Shown: positions 50,478 to 60,728, counted from the stretch's first letter. The stretch: 64,000 bases of DNA from Roseibaca calidilacus (GCF_001517585.1 NZ_FBYC01000004.1:1879501-1943500); one strand, 5' to 3'. Program-made: numbers and translations. Notes: generated by a model not told the origin, from the letters alone.

Positions 50478-52690
50478 AGTTTCTCTCTGGTTGAGATGAC
50501 AAGCCGCAATGCGACCAAGGCCGACACCAAAGCCAGGAACAACATCAGGAATGTGTAAAAAATCGGACGTGCGGACACGAAATTTCCCATCGCAGTGCGG
50601 AAATTCTGCAAGGACCACGGTTCCAGCAAGATCGGGCGACGGTCCGGGGCGATCCAATTGTCCCAACGCCCGTCATGGCCAAGAATAGACACCTGCCCGC
50701 GCGGACCGCGACCATAGGCGCGCGCGCCGGCGATGGAAGACGCGATCTGCGTGATATCGCTATCGGGGCTGCGCAGCATCCAGATTTCATCGGGACGGTT
50801 CGGGTCCAGATGGAACAGCACCGCCTGCCCGCGCCGCTCTGACAACCAAGCGTTCAACTGGTCGCCATTCGACGGGAAAATCCTGTCGCGCACCCAATAC
50901 ACTTTATCAAGCATAAGCGCCCAGATATTACTGAAAGCTGCGCTCAGCCCACGCTCTTGCTGGCGGCGTATGGCGAAAGGGTCATCCGTCGCGCGCTGTT
51001 CGGCAAGCAGGGCTTCGTATTCGGGTGTTATCAGCACCGTGTCTTCCAGCAATTTGCGGTCAGCCCGATGATGCGCCATCGGCACCGCGCCCAGATCGTC
51101 TATCGAAACCAGATGCAGCGTCGAGGGCCGAATATCGCCGCGCGACCGCGCCAGCGCCGCAGACAGGGTCAGGATATCCAAGTCCGAATAGGCCCGACCG
51201 CTCAGTTCGTTCTTGCGCAGGCTGTCCGGCGTCAGCGCGCTGAAAGCAAGGTCCATGTCGGGGATCGACATGGGCGGGCTGTAAGGCACAAACAAGCTGG
51301 AGGTTTCGCCAATCTGCAAGAATGGCTGGTCATAGGCAGGGCATGGCAGGTCCTCTGGGTCGCCCGGCACCATCATCTCGAATGTCAGCGTGTTGGTGCC
51401 CGGCTGCATGATGCGCGCCTCGAAATCGATCGGGAAGCGCACGATGGGCGCGCCACCCTCGCCGCGCAACGGCAGCAGCCGCACGGATTGACCATTGACC
51501 CGGATCAGCAACAACGCGCCTTCCGGCAGTTCTTCGGCATAGGCATAATCCAAATAGATACGCGCCTTTTCGGCGGTCAGGATCAGCCAGTCATCCGGCA
51601 GGCGGAACGGGTGGTTGCGGATCGCATAGCGCTGCGAAAAGCTTTCGGTGTGAATGCCGAAATCGGAAAAGCTGTTCTCGGCATCTGGGGTCAGCAAAGG
51701 GGCAAGGTTGGCCTGCGCCTGCGGTTCCAATTGCGGGATTTGGTCCAGCAGGTCCGCCGGGCGCGTGCCTTGTGCGACCTCCAGCACCATGACACGCGCG
51801 CCATCGCCGCCCACATGAAAGCTGACACGCGATTGCGCAGCAGGCAGGATGGTAATGCGCGCCTGCGCCGGGGTTTCGTTCTGCAAAGTCCAGTAATCGG
51901 TGAAAGCAAAGACCACGGGCGCGCCCACCAGCGCTTGGTTAAGATGCCGCACCAGCGCACGCCGCCAAGTGGCCGACTCTGCGCCCAAACTATCGATGCC
52001 GCGAATTTCAACTGGCGCCAGCCCCGCCGATTGCGCGGCCAGACCCATCATGAAACCGTCCGGCCCGGCACCACCGGCACCAGCGTCCAGAACAACACCG
52101 CTGCGGGCCAGATCAATATCGGTCCACAGGTCGAATGACGCTTCGGGACCACAAAAGATGCGGTGGCCCTGACGAAATTCGATCTGCACCGCGTTGCGCC
52201 CCGCGCGCAAGGTGTCGGGGGGCAGAATGATCTCGTCACTGCCCTCGGAGTCGAAATTGTCAAGCTGGGTGCGCCCCAGATCGACCCCGTTCACCAGAAC
52301 CCGCATGAACGAGCGTTCCGGCAGCAGGTTAATGCTGGAGATGGTCACAAGTTGCAGCCGATGTGTGCGACCGGGATCGGCAACATAAAGGTCAAAACTG
52401 ACCAATTCGCGTTCACCCGTAACCCGCGCAAGCGGGCCGTCGCGCCGCAATTGCAAATCGGTCAAGCGCAAGGGCGATACCCATTCGCGCGGCTGTTGCG
52501 CGGCCTGATCGGCTTCTGCCGGAGTATATTGGCGCAGACGATCGCTTGGGTCGGTTGCGCTTTGCTGTTGTTCGGCCTGCGGCTGGTCTTGCTCTGGAAG
52601 CAGGATCAAGCCGCCTTGCGACAAGGCCACGCCCGGCACAAGACCAAATGTGACCGCCATGGCTGACAGGAAAGTGCTCACACGGTTCAT
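50474..52690 (-). CDS. bcsB: Cellulose synthase periplasmic subunit BcsB
   Basis: BcsB forms the periplasmic channel and carbohydrate-binding domains that guide nascent cellulose. The 738-residue protein has a signal peptide (VALSQGG), two jelly-roll/flavodoxin-like halves and a C-terminal membrane anchor (YTFLMLFLALVSALVALRLV) that joins BcsA. It overlaps both bcsA and bcsZ by four-base ATGA junctions. Length is normal. Confidence 0.94.
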   Translation of the reverse strand: MNRVSTFLSAMAVTFGLVPGVALSQGGLILLPEQDQPQAEQQQSATDPSDRLRQYTPAEADQAAQQPREWVSPLRLTDLQLRRDGPLARVTGERELVSFDLYVADPGRTHRLQLVTISSINLLPERSFMRVLVNGVDLGRTQLDNFDSEGSDEIILPPDTLRAGRNAVQIEFRQGHRIFCGPEASFDLWTDIDLARSGVVLDAGAGGAGPDGFMMGLAAQSAGLAPVEIRGIDSLGAESATWRRALVRHLNQALVGAPVVFAFTDYWTLQNETPAQARITILPAAQSRVSFHVGGDGARVMVLEVAQGTRPADLLDQIPQLEPQAQANLAPLLTPDAENSFSDFGIHTESFSQRYAIRNHPFRLPDDWLILTAEKARIYLDYAYAEELPEGALLLIRVNGQSVRLLPLRGEGGAPIVRFPIDFEARIMQPGTNTLTFEMMVPGDPEDLPCPAYDQPFLQIGETSSLFVPYSPPMSIPDMDLAFSALTPDSLRKNELSGRAYSDLDILTLSAALARSRGDIRPSTLHLVSIDDLGAVPMAHHRADRKLLEDTVLITPEYEALLAEQRATDDPFAIRRQQERGLSAAFSNIWALMLDKVYWVRDRIFPSNGDQLNAWLSERRGQAVLFHLDPNRPDEIWMLRSPDSDITQIASSIAGARAYGRGPRGQVSILGHDGRWDNWIAPDRRPILLEPWSLQNFRTAMGNFVSARPIFYTFLMLFLALVSALVALRLVISTREKL

Positions 52691-55107
52691 GCGTTCGTCC
52701 CACGATCAATCGCCGCGCCGGTGCGGGCCGCCTCGGCCATCATGCGTTGGGATCGGCTGAGCATCTGCTTCATCGGGTGAACAGGTTCGCTCAACACTGG
52801 GTCAAAGGCTTCCCCGAAGGCAAGGATATGGGCCGGATGCTCTTCGACGATCGCCACTTTGCGCTCGCGTTCCTCGGCACGTTTACGGCGTGCCGGTTCA
52901 TTGGCAATCATTCGCATAACATGCGCGACAGAGGTGAAAGCCAGCGTAAAGACATACCCCATGCCCTTGAGCATTGGCATCGGCTTGTTTCGGCTTTCGC
53001 GCACGCGCTCCCACACGGCCGAGTCGCCGAAGATAAGATGCGCGATGGTTTCCCGCACGATCATCGGCTGTTCCGGGTCATAGCGCACACCCAACACCAC
53101 GCCAGACGGATCGCGGCTGATATTGACCACCTGCACGCGCACCGCATTTTCCAGATGCGGCGATTTCGGGAATTCGGGCGTAAAGTAGAACACCGCGCCC
53201 TTTTCCAGCCGCTCCAGTTCGGCCAGATCGGTGTCGGGGCCGGGGGTCAGCTTCAGCTTGCAACCGCTGGTCGAGGAATCGAGCACGGTCGCGGCGGTGA
53301 AGGTATAGTGTTCACCCGCCCCGATTGCGGCCACCGCGGGCACGTTCATTTCAACCCGCGGCACCACGCGGCGCTGACGACGCTCTCCAATCGCGCCCAG
53401 AGCGGCCGAAAGGATGATGAAGTTGAAGACCGCCCAGCCGCCCACAATCATCAGGATGTTGTGGTCGCCGGGGAACAGAAGCCAACGAATACCGGCCGCG
53501 ATGACACCCAAAAGCGTGATGCCCCAAAGAACAAGAAGCGGGCGGTAGATGGGTGACAGGAAATCTTCTTCCAGCACCTCGTCCTTGGCGGTCACGTTGA
53601 ACTTCGCGCCGCGCGGCTTGAAGATGGTGCGCAACACCACGCCAGACAGGTAGGGCGCCTGCGCGGTTTCATACAGCTCTGAAATCAGCGGCCAGCGGAC
53701 GCGGGCGTAAAGCCCGTTTTGCACCATGAAGCTGATCGCCATGTAGCTGGACATATAGACCGCGACTTCTTCGATGGTGGCGACGAAGATCTGCAATTCG
53801 AAGAACAGATAGGCCAAGGGCGCAAGGATGAAGGTCATCCGCACCAAGGGGAATAGCCAGAAGGTCATCGAATTCAGGTAGCAGAGCCGTTGGCTCAGGC
53901 TCATGCCCTTGCGGCGCAGGGGGTTCTTCAGCCGCAAAAGCTGCATCATGCCAGTCGCCCAGCGCCCGCGCTGTTCGATGAATGTGGTGAAAGTTTCCGG
54001 CTGAAGCCCAGCGATCATGGCGTGATCGACATACAGGCTTTTCCAGCCCTTGCTGTGAATTTCCAGCGCGGTTTCGGCATCTTCGGTGATCGTTTCACCG
54101 GCAAAGCCGCCCACCGAATCCAAGGCCGCCCGGCGCAAAACCGAAGCAGAACCGCAAAAGAACGCCCCGCCCCAGCGGTCCAGGCCCCGGTGGCCCTGAT
54201 GGTAGAACATTTCATTTTCCGGCGGGCAATCGGCGCGCAGGCCAATGTTGCGATCCACCGGGTCCGGGTTCAGGAAGAAATGCGGCGTCTGCACAAGGAA
54301 CAGCTTTGGGTCGACTACAAAATAGCCAACTGTGCGCGCCAGAAAATCGCGCGCCGGGACGTGGTCGGCATCGAACACCACGACCAGTTCACCATCCAAC
54401 CGCTCCAACGCGGCGGACATGTTCCCGGCCTTCGCATTGAGGTTCTGCGCGCGGGTTGAATAGACGATGCCCAACTCGGCACATAGCGCCTGCAAATCGG
54501 CACGGCGCTTGCGCGCGGCCTGCGCCTTGACCGGGTCGTCGCTGTTGCACCGTTCATCCGTGCCGCCATCGTCACACAAAACGACGGTCCGTTTGTTCTG
54601 CGGGTAATGCATGTTCTTGGCCGCCGACAAGGTGACCGACAGCATCTCGACCGGTTCGTTATAACTGGGCACCAGAATATCGACCGTGGGCAGGCTGCTG
54701 GCAGCCACTTTGGGCGGCAGCTTGCGCTCGATCGGGTCAGCGGTGATGAAGGAACTGACGAAGAACACGCAGATTGCGTAGGTTTCGACAATGAACAACG
54801 CGACCGCAATCGTAAAGGACAGCGGTTCATCGAAGGGCGGCAGCGTAGAGGTGATCCGCCAGAACCAATAGCGCATCACGATGGCAGAGGCCATTGCCAG
54901 CAGCGCGAAACGCGCCACGATGGATTTCATGGTAAAGGGTTTTAGCACTGCGACGCCAAGAACCGCAAACAGGCCCAAGGCCCCCTGCACGGCGTTCGAT
55001 GTCGGTATGCTGGCTAGAAATGCAAGCGGTATGACAATAGCGAACCAAAGCAGGGCAAGCACAATCTCGCCCGGCCGCAGTCGCCTTGTGGCAATAAGCA
55101 GGCTCAT
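52687..55107 (-). CDS. bcsA: Cellulose synthase catalytic subunit BcsA (UDP-forming)
   Basis: BcsA polymerises UDP-glucose and exports the chain. The 806-residue protein has membrane helices around a family-2 glycosyltransferase: ILVPSYNEP, VVFDADHVP (DxD), TEDAETAL and QRGRWATGM (Q-x-x-R-W). A C-terminal PilZ domain is visible from RRVVPRVEMN to DSSTSGCKLKL, the cyclic-di-GMP site. It is thus allosterically switched by cyclic-di-GMP. First gene of the coupled BcsA-BcsB-BcsZ-TPR set. Confidence 0.96.
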   Translation of the reverse strand: MSLLIATRRLRPGEIVLALLWFAIVIPLAFLASIPTSNAVQGALGLFAVLGVAVLKPFTMKSIVARFALLAMASAIVMRYWFWRITSTLPPFDEPLSFTIAVALFIVETYAICVFFVSSFITADPIERKLPPKVAASSLPTVDILVPSYNEPVEMLSVTLSAAKNMHYPQNKRTVVLCDDGGTDERCNSDDPVKAQAARKRRADLQALCAELGIVYSTRAQNLNAKAGNMSAALERLDGELVVVFDADHVPARDFLARTVGYFVVDPKLFLVQTPHFFLNPDPVDRNIGLRADCPPENEMFYHQGHRGLDRWGGAFFCGSASVLRRAALDSVGGFAGETITEDAETALEIHSKGWKSLYVDHAMIAGLQPETFTTFIEQRGRWATGMMQLLRLKNPLRRKGMSLSQRLCYLNSMTFWLFPLVRMTFILAPLAYLFFELQIFVATIEEVAVYMSSYMAISFMVQNGLYARVRWPLISELYETAQAPYLSGVVLRTIFKPRGAKFNVTAKDEVLEEDFLSPIYRPLLVLWGITLLGVIAAGIRWLLFPGDHNILMIVGGWAVFNFIILSAALGAIGERRQRRVVPRVEMNVPAVAAIGAGEHYTFTAATVLDSSTSGCKLKLTPGPDTDLAELERLEKGAVFYFTPEFPKSPHLENAVRVQVVNISRDPSGVVLGVRYDPEQPMIVRETIAHLIFGDSAVWERVRESRNKPMPMLKGMGYVFTLAFTSVAHVMRMIANEPARRKRAEERERKVAIVEEHPAHILAFGEAFDPVLSEPVHPMKQMLSRSQRMMAEAARTGAAIDRGTNA

Positions 55108-55129
55108 AAACTAAACTCCTGAAATAGGG

Positions 55130-55771
55130 TCAATCCGGCAATCCAAGGCCGAACGCACTCGCACCAATCGGGGCCAAGGCACGCTCGACCGACCCCGAAA
55201 CACAGTTTCTCATCATGATATCCAAAGCATCCGTGCCACGCGGCAAGGCGCGGCTGGCCGTTTGCGTCCGGCGAAATGCCAGCACGCAGACCAAATCGCC
55301 ACCCGGGCGCATGGTCGCATAGGTTATGTCGCCAAAGCTGTCGGATGTCGCGGTCAGATCCCCTTCGGCGATCTCGGCAAACGGGCTGGGCGCGCCGCCA
55401 AATTGCATGATCTGCTCAGTCAGGACAAATCTTGTCCCGCGCGCCAAAGACCCGCTCTGCGCCCGCAGAAATATGGTGTTCTCTCCGGCCAGCGATGTCG
55501 GGTTTGGCAAGGTGATCCGTTGTTCGATCGCACCGCCCAAATCACGTTCCATGACCAACATGGCCGACGGAACGCTGATAAAGGCCCGCGACGCGGGAAC
55601 AACCCGAAACTCGGTCACGGCCTCTGCCAATTCGGTCGGGCTGTCGCTATTGCCCGGCAGGCGGATACCGCAGGCCGAAAGCGCGACAAGCCCGGCCAAC
55701 AGCATGACAAGGCGCAGGAAACTGAAAGAAAACGTCGCCCGTGCGGGCGCTACTGGGTAATAATGCTGCAT
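55130..55771 (-). CDS. bcsN: Cellulose biosynthesis protein BcsN
   Basis: BcsN is a lipoprotein present in alphaproteobacterial cellulose operons. The 213-residue protein has a lipoprotein signal (VALSACG, lipobox cysteine near 34) and the family segments AFISVPSAMLVMERDLG and FGDITYATMRPGGDLVC. It is upstream of bcsA by 22 bases, so co-transcribed. The ATG at 55771 leaves a charged n-region; a start at Met23 would truncate the signal. Confidence 0.82.
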   Translation of the reverse strand: MQHYYPVAPARATFSFSFLRLVMLLAGLVALSACGIRLPGNSDSPTELAEAVTEFRVVPASRAFISVPSAMLVMERDLGGAIEQRITLPNPTSLAGENTIFLRAQSGSLARGTRFVLTEQIMQFGGAPSPFAEIAEGDLTATSDSFGDITYATMRPGGDLVCVLAFRRTQTASRALPRGTDALDIMMRNCVSGSVERALAPIGASAFGLGLPD

Positions 55772-56186
55772 TGTTCTGCCCGATCATGGCACAGGGCACA
55801 TAGCAGAGCACCGCCACGAAGAACGGTCTGCGTGCACACGCAATAACTCTGGTCAAGTGACCTGCACATAGGTTGCCTCTGCCTCTGCGGGTATCCTTCT
55901 ACCGGGATTTGCCCACGACCGCCCCTTTGCGGGACGCTTTATGATTAAGGTTATCTTACCGAATTGTCAGCGTTATGGCAAGATTCCATCGAATTACGGG
56001 CCACGCGATGGCCTTCTCATTCGCGACACAGCTTGCGCGGGACTAGAACTCGCGGCGGATATGCTTAAAGACGTAGGTATGATGCCTGATTATCGAATAT
56101 CTATGCGCTGGCAACCTTGATCCCCAACATACAGTGTATACCGACGCACCGGGGCATATGTTGCGCATTGGCCACAAATACGGCTG
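55772..56186. other. 415-base gap between bcsN and folA
   Basis: No credible ORF of either strand was found; the short frames present overlap stops or have no ribosome-binding site. The region must hold the bcs promoter, since bcsN is transcribed leftward from it. No convincing terminator, operator or repeat was recognised, apart from a modest AT-rich part around 55930-55980. Confidence 0.5.
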
Positions 56187-56666
56187 TCACTTGCGCAGAT
56201 ATTCGCACAACCGACATGACGGAGCCGCGCTGCGCAGCTCGATCTGGGCAGTTTTGCGCCATGTTTCCAGCGCCACGGGTGGAAAGAACGTATTGGCATC
56301 GGCGATGGTCAGATCAACCTCTGTAATCAGCAGCCTATCGGCCTGAGGTAGGAAGGCCCCATAGATGCCGGCACCCCCGATGGCATAGACACGCGCATAG
56401 CCCGCCGCTTCCGCCATGTCGCGCGCTGTCGTAAGGCTGGCCACCAGCGCGCCCTCTTCGTGTAGCGGGCGCGACGTGACCACGATATTCAGCCGCCGGG
56501 GCAAAGGACGTTTGGGCAGACTTTCCCATGTGTTGCGCCCCATGATCAGCGCGCCGCCCAAGGTTTCGCGCTGGAAAAAGGCCAGATCTTCTGGCGCTGA
56601 CCATGGAATGGTATTGCCACGCCCGATCGCGCCGTTTTGCGCCCGCGCTACGATCAATGTCAGCAT
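56187..56666 (-). CDS. folA: Dihydrofolate reductase
   Basis: FolA regenerates tetrahydrofolate needed after thymidylate synthesis. The 159-residue protein has the family start LTLIVARAQNGAIGRGNTIPW and NADPH motifs GRNTWESLP and AIGGAGIYGAFL. Its start overlaps the thyA stop (TGATG). Length is normal. Confidence 0.94.
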   Translation of the reverse strand: MLTLIVARAQNGAIGRGNTIPWSAPEDLAFFQRETLGGALIMGRNTWESLPKRPLPRRLNIVVTSRPLHEEGALVASLTTARDMAEAAGYARVYAIGGAGIYGAFLPQADRLLITEVDLTIADANTFFPPVALETWRKTAQIELRSAAPSCRLCEYLRK

Positions 56667-57445
56667 CAGACAGCCACCGGGGCCTTGATGGCAGGGTGCG
56701 GATCATACCCGTGAATCCGGAAGTCGTCATAGGTGAAATCGAAGATACTGTCAGGGCGGCGCAATATCTCCATTTGCGGCAAGGGGCGCGGTTCGCGCCC
56801 AAGCTGCGTGGTCACCTGCTCCATATGGTTGGAATAGATATGCGCGTCGCCCATCGTATGCACGAAGGTTCCCGGCTCCAGCCCGCAAACGCGCGCCAGC
56901 ATCATCTGCAACAACGCATAAGACGCAATGTTGAACGGAACCCCCAGAAACATATCGGCAGACCGTTGGTAAAGCTGCAAATGCAGCTTGCCCGCCAGAA
57001 CCCGCACTTGCCACAGCGTATGGCAGGGCGGCAGTGCCATATCGGGCACGTCTGCCGGGTTCCAAGCCGAAACGATCAAACGGCGGCTGTCGGGATTGGC
57101 CTTTATCTGCGCAACCAAGGTTGCGATCTGGTCCACCCCGCCAAAATCGCGCCATTGCTTGCCATAGACGGGGCCAAGATCGCCGGAGGCGTCCGCCCAT
57201 TCATCCCAGATAGAGACGCCGTTGGCTTTCAGATATGCGATATTCGTGTCGCCAGACAGAAACCACAACAGCTCATGAATGACAGATTTCAGATGAACGC
57301 GCTTTGTTGTGACAAGCGGGAAACCATCGGCCAGATCATAGCGCATGGACAGGCCGAACACCGAAAGCGTGCCTGTGCCTGTGCGGTCGTCACTTGGCGT
57401 GCCATGCTTAAGAATATAGCGCAAACCATCTAGATATTGTTGCAT
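56666..57445 (-). CDS. thyA: Thymidylate synthase ThyA
   Basis: ThyA methylates dUMP to dTMP using methylenetetrahydrofolate. The 259-residue protein has the catalytic cysteine in LPPCHTLWQ (Cys141) and the dUMP-binding segment [20 protein letters not shown]. It is co-transcribed with folA. The start at 57445 matches the family (MQQYLDGL); a longer frame from 57517 is not supported. Confidence 0.95.
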   Translation of the reverse strand: MQQYLDGLRYILKHGTPSDDRTGTGTLSVFGLSMRYDLADGFPLVTTKRVHLKSVIHELLWFLSGDTNIAYLKANGVSIWDEWADASGDLGPVYGKQWRDFGGVDQIATLVAQIKANPDSRRLIVSAWNPADVPDMALPPCHTLWQVRVLAGKLHLQLYQRSADMFLGVPFNIASYALLQMMLARVCGLEPGTFVHTMGDAHIYSNHMEQVTTQLGREPRPLPQMEILRRPDSIFDFTYDDFRIHGYDPHPAIKAPVAV

Positions 57446-57574
57446 GGCCCTACCCGCCCACATCATGCTGTAAGCCGTGACAATGCCCGGATTCGCTGCC
57501 GTTGAAAAGCCCCCCAAACGGGTTGATCGCCGCGCGAATGGTCATACCTGACACTCACCACAAGGAGAGACGAG

Positions 57575-57997
57575 ATGCGCTACCTGCACACAATGGTTCG
57601 GGTCAAGGATTTGGACGCCTCTATGGCGTTCTACAAGCTACTTGGTCTGGAAGAGATCCGCCGCCACGACAGCGAGGCCGGGCGATTTTCGCTGATCTTC
57701 ATGGCCCCGCCGGGCCAGCCCGAATGCCCGGTAGAATTGACATGGAATTGGGATGGCGACGACGCCCTGCCCTCTGACAGCCGACACTTCGGGCATCTGG
57801 CCTATGAGGTGGATGATATCTACGCCACTTGCCAGCACCTGATGGAAAATGGCGTCACCATCAACCGCCCACCGCGCGACGGACGCATGGCTTTCGTGCG
57901 CTCGCCCGACAATATTTCAATCGAATTCTTGCAGAAGGGCGCCGCCCTCGCCCCGGCAGAGCCTTGGGCCAGCATGGAAAATACCGGGCACTGGTAG
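57575..57997 (+). CDS. gloA: Lactoylglutathione lyase (glyoxalase I)
   Basis: GloA isomerises the methylglyoxal-glutathione hemithioacetal. The 140-residue protein begins MRYLHTMVRVKDLDASMAFY, has metal ligands in VELTWN and HFGHLAYEVDD, and SIEFLQ near the end. An AAGGAG site lies 9 bases before the start at 57575. It ends convergent with the ExeA-like ATPase gene. Confidence 0.9.
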   Translation: MRYLHTMVRVKDLDASMAFYKLLGLEEIRRHDSEAGRFSLIFMAPPGQPECPVELTWNWDGDDALPSDSRHFGHLAYEVDDIYATCQHLMENGVTINRPPRDGRMAFVRSPDNISIEFLQKGAALAPAEPWASMENTGHW

Positions 57998-58001
57998 CGC
58001 G

Positions 58002-58838
58002 TCAGTCCCGCAGCGGCGCAAAGAAGATGCCATCGTCCAGAACCGACTGGACGGTGGCGCGTTTCACGACCTGATCGCTTTGCGCGAACGCATAGGTCAG
58101 CGACATATCGCAAAGCTGGTTAATCAAACGCGGCACACCGCCTGTCACCTCATGGATCAGCATGGCCGCTTGCTTGCTGAACACATTGGGCTTGCCCCCG
58201 GCCACTTTCAGACGGTGCGAGATATAGTGCAGCACGGTTTCGGGTTGCATGTATGGCAGGTGATAGTTCGCTGCGACACGTTGGGCGAATTGCACCAGCT
58301 CTCGGCGGCGCACATGATCGCGCAGTTCCGGCTGGCCGATCAGGAAAAGCTGCAATACTTCTTCCTTGCCAAGGTTGATATTGGTCAGCATCCGCAATTC
58401 TTCCAGCGCTTCCAGCGACAGGTTTTGCGCTTCGTCGATCACCAGCAGCACGCGCCGCCCTTCGTTGAATTCCTGAATCAGAAATTCCTGCACCTTCAGG
58501 AATTTCGACTCGTCGCTCAGGTCGCTTTGCGTCAGTTCCGGCAGCAGCCATTGCAATATTTCGCGCGTGTTGGGGCGGGTGTTGGTGACAAGCGCAATCG
58601 AAAGACTGTCATCCTCGTCAGCTTCCTCGATGAAATGCTGCAACAGGACTGTCTTGCCCGCGCCGATCTCGCCGGTCAGCAGCGTGATGGGGGCCCGTGT
58701 GGACAGGCCATATTGCAACATGGCATAGGCCCCACGCGCAGTATCGGACCAGAACAGGAACTCGGGGTCGGGCGTCAAAGAGAACGGCCGTTGCTTGAAC
58801 CCGAAATGGTCCAGATATGACGAAAATCCATGTGCCAT
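58002..58838 (-). CDS. ExeA-like AAA ATPase
   Basis: The 278-residue protein has a short N-terminal helix (FGFKQRPFSLTPDPEFLF), the Walker A motif GEIGAGKT near residue 55, and Walker B VLLVIDEAQN near 135. These are the features of ExeA/GspA and of the ATPase that accompanies polysaccharide export and PEP-CTERM systems. Because the downstream plus-strand gene at 59268 is a sugar transferase, a role in surface-polysaccharide assembly is likely. No peptidoglycan-binding C-terminal domain is seen. Confidence 0.8.
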   Translation of the reverse strand: MAHGFSSYLDHFGFKQRPFSLTPDPEFLFWSDTARGAYAMLQYGLSTRAPITLLTGEIGAGKTVLLQHFIEEADEDDSLSIALVTNTRPNTREILQWLLPELTQSDLSDESKFLKVQEFLIQEFNEGRRVLLVIDEAQNLSLEALEELRMLTNINLGKEEVLQLFLIGQPELRDHVRRRELVQFAQRVAANYHLPYMQPETVLHYISHRLKVAGGKPNVFSKQAAMLIHEVTGGVPRLINQLCDMSLTYAFAQSDQVVKRATVQSVLDDGIFFAPLRD

Positions 58839-59137
58839 GATGCTTCTGCCCCTTGCGACAATACCCGCAGCTTCATGGCGATACCGTTACGACATGACGA
58901 AATTCAAGCGCAAACGCGGCAACTGCAAGGCAACTGCTATCGCACTGAATGCCGTTACGATGCGAATCGTTTTGCCCAATGACGCCAGACAGGCGCGCCT
59001 GTGACGAAACCTCTGCCTTGGCACGGAGGAAACAAACTGCAAACTTGCACAGCTTTGTTCCACCATAGGTGACAATTGAAATCCAATCTCTTCTGGCGGC
59101 AACGATCTTCACGCTTTCTTAATGAAAAACAGCAAGG

Positions 59138-59152
59138 TTAAGGATAGGTTAA
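59138..59152. promoter_or_regulatory. CtrA-like site upstream of the sugar transferase
   Basis: TTAA-N7-TTAA is present, followed by A, close to the CtrA consensus TTAA-N7-TTAAC. It lies about 116 bases ahead of the sugar-transferase start at 59268, in the 429-base gap between the two divergent genes (58839-59267), which otherwise shows no gene. CtrA control of surface polysaccharide would be sensible. Binding is inferred. Confidence 0.45.
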
Positions 59153-59267
59153 ATTTGTGACCGACCAAAACCATAATCGCGCCACGAATGTCTGGCCATA
59201 TGCCAGGAACGCAAGTGTGCGGCCCGAGTGTCAGGTGACATGTGTGCGATTGGTAAGGGTGAATACG

Positions 59268-59963
59268 ATGACGATTACGTTTCAACACAAAAAGATGGAG
59301 GCCACAGAAGTGGTGGCCAAAGATAGCTACGATCAACTAGGCAGTTCGGCCGGATTCTACGCGCGCTACGGCAAGCGCGCTCTGGATCTGGCGATCGTCC
59401 TTCCGTCGTTGCCCATCATCATTCCCATCGTGTTGCTCTGTGCGCTGGCCAACCTCGCGTCGCGCAATCCGGTGTTCTACACACAACTGCGCTTGGGCCA
59501 GCATGGCCGTGTTTTCCGCATCTGGAAACTGTCAACCATGCGCCCGAATGCCGAGAAGATGCTGCAAGACCTGCTGGCAAATGACCCCGCACTTGCGCGC
59601 GAGTGGGAGACCACCCAAAAACTGAAAGACGACCCTCGGGTGACGCGTTTGGGCGATTTCCTGCGCCGCACCTCCCTCGACGAAATTCCGCAGCTGTTCA
59701 ATGTCCTGAAGGGCGATATGAGCCTCCTTGGCCCGCGCCCAATGATGCTGAACCAGATCGAACTCTATGGGCCAACGCTGGATATCTATCTGTCGATGAA
59801 GCCAGGCATTTCCGGCAAGTGGCAGGTATCCGAGCGCAACAATGTCCACTTCCGTCGGCGTGCCCAGATAGATGCGGAATATGCGTCCGAACTTAGCCTT
59901 GCCAGTGATCTGAAGCTGGTTTGGGAAACCATCCGCACGCTTATCCGCAGCACGGGCTACTGA
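59268..59963 (+). CDS. Undecaprenyl-phosphate sugar phosphotransferase (ExoY/WbaP-like)
   Basis: The 231-residue protein is a bacterial sugar transferase: a single membrane segment (LDLAIVLPSLPIIIPIVLLC), then WKLSTMRPNAE, DPRVTRLGDFLRRTSLDEIPQL and GDMSLLGPRPM, and PGISGKWQ. It starts exopolysaccharide synthesis by moving a sugar-1-phosphate to the lipid carrier. I chose ATG 59268 because AAGGGTG precedes it; the frame is open to GTG 59157. It precedes the rhomboid gene by six bases. Confidence 0.88.
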   Translation: MTITFQHKKMEATEVVAKDSYDQLGSSAGFYARYGKRALDLAIVLPSLPIIIPIVLLCALANLASRNPVFYTQLRLGQHGRVFRIWKLSTMRPNAEKMLQDLLANDPALAREWETTQKLKDDPRVTRLGDFLRRTSLDEIPQLFNVLKGDMSLLGPRPMMLNQIELYGPTLDIYLSMKPGISGKWQVSERNNVHFRRRAQIDAEYASELSLASDLKLVWETIRTLIRSTGY

Positions 59964-59969
59964 CCGCGG

Positions 59970-60728
59970 ATGCGCCCCAACATTCGGTCTTCTGCGACGG
60001 TGAGTCGGCCTGCGCGCGCAATGCGGCCTGCGCAGGATGACTTGCAAACCGTGGAAGAGAGTGTCAAAGCCGCGCTTATGGCGCCACGCAACATCGTCTT
60101 TCCGACCGTTTCCAACAGCCCGGCTGTGCTTTGGCTGGTCGCGCTGACCTGCGCGCCCGAGATCCTGCTGACGCTGGGTGAAACCGGCCTTTTGGGCTTC
60201 GAGCGGTTGCGCGGCGTTTTCCTGATGTATGGCGCATTCTGGGACGGGCTGTTGCGCGGCTGGGACCCGGTTTATCCCGGCCAGCCTGTAACAATGTTCT
60301 TCACCTATGCGGCGCTCCATGGTGGCATGCTGCACCTTGTTGGCAATATGGTTGCCGTGCTGGCGCTTGGCGGGATCGTCGTGGCGCGGATCGGGGCGCG
60401 CGGCTTCTTGCTGCTGTATGCTGTCAGCGTATTTACCGGCGCGATGGGCTATGCATTGCTGTCAAATGCAGATGCACCCATGGTGGGCGCATCTGGCGCG
60501 GTCTTTGGCCTGATCGGTGCGTGGAAATTCTGGGAATGGCAGTTGCGCCACCATTTGGGCAGCCCCATGCGCCCGCTATGGCGGTCACTCGTTGGGCTTG
60601 CCATACTGAATGTCGTTTTGTGGCTGCTCTTGTCCGGAATGCTGGCTTGGGAAGCGCATCTGGGCGGGTTCATAGGTGGCGTGCTTTTCGCGGCAATCGC
60701 CACCCCGACCCTGCGTTACCGCATCTAG
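59970..60728 (+). CDS. Rhomboid-family intramembrane serine protease
   Basis: The protein has about six membrane segments, the catalytic serine in [10 protein letters not shown] and the histidine in WEAHLGGF, plus GMLHLVGNM, a typical rhomboid loop. It would cut membrane-bound substrates. The N-terminus is ambiguous: 59970, 60021 and 60078 are all possible starts; the catalytic domain begins after the last. Its stop overlaps the tpiA end. Confidence 0.85.
   Translation: MRPNIRSSATVSRPARAMRPAQDDLQTVEESVKAALMAPRNIVFPTVSNSPAVLWLVALTCAPEILLTLGETGLLGFERLRGVFLMYGAFWDGLLRGWDPVYPGQPVTMFFTYAALHGGMLHLVGNMVAVLALGGIVVARIGARGFLLLYAVSVFTGAMGYALLSNADAPMVGASGAVFGLIGAWKFWEWQLRHHLGSPMRPLWRSLVGLAILNVVLWLLLSGMLAWEAHLGGFIGGVLFAAIATPTLRYRI

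Noticed and set aside
50957-52138. A 393-codon plus-strand frame opposite bcsB
   Set aside because: Antisense shadow of bcsB without family motifs.
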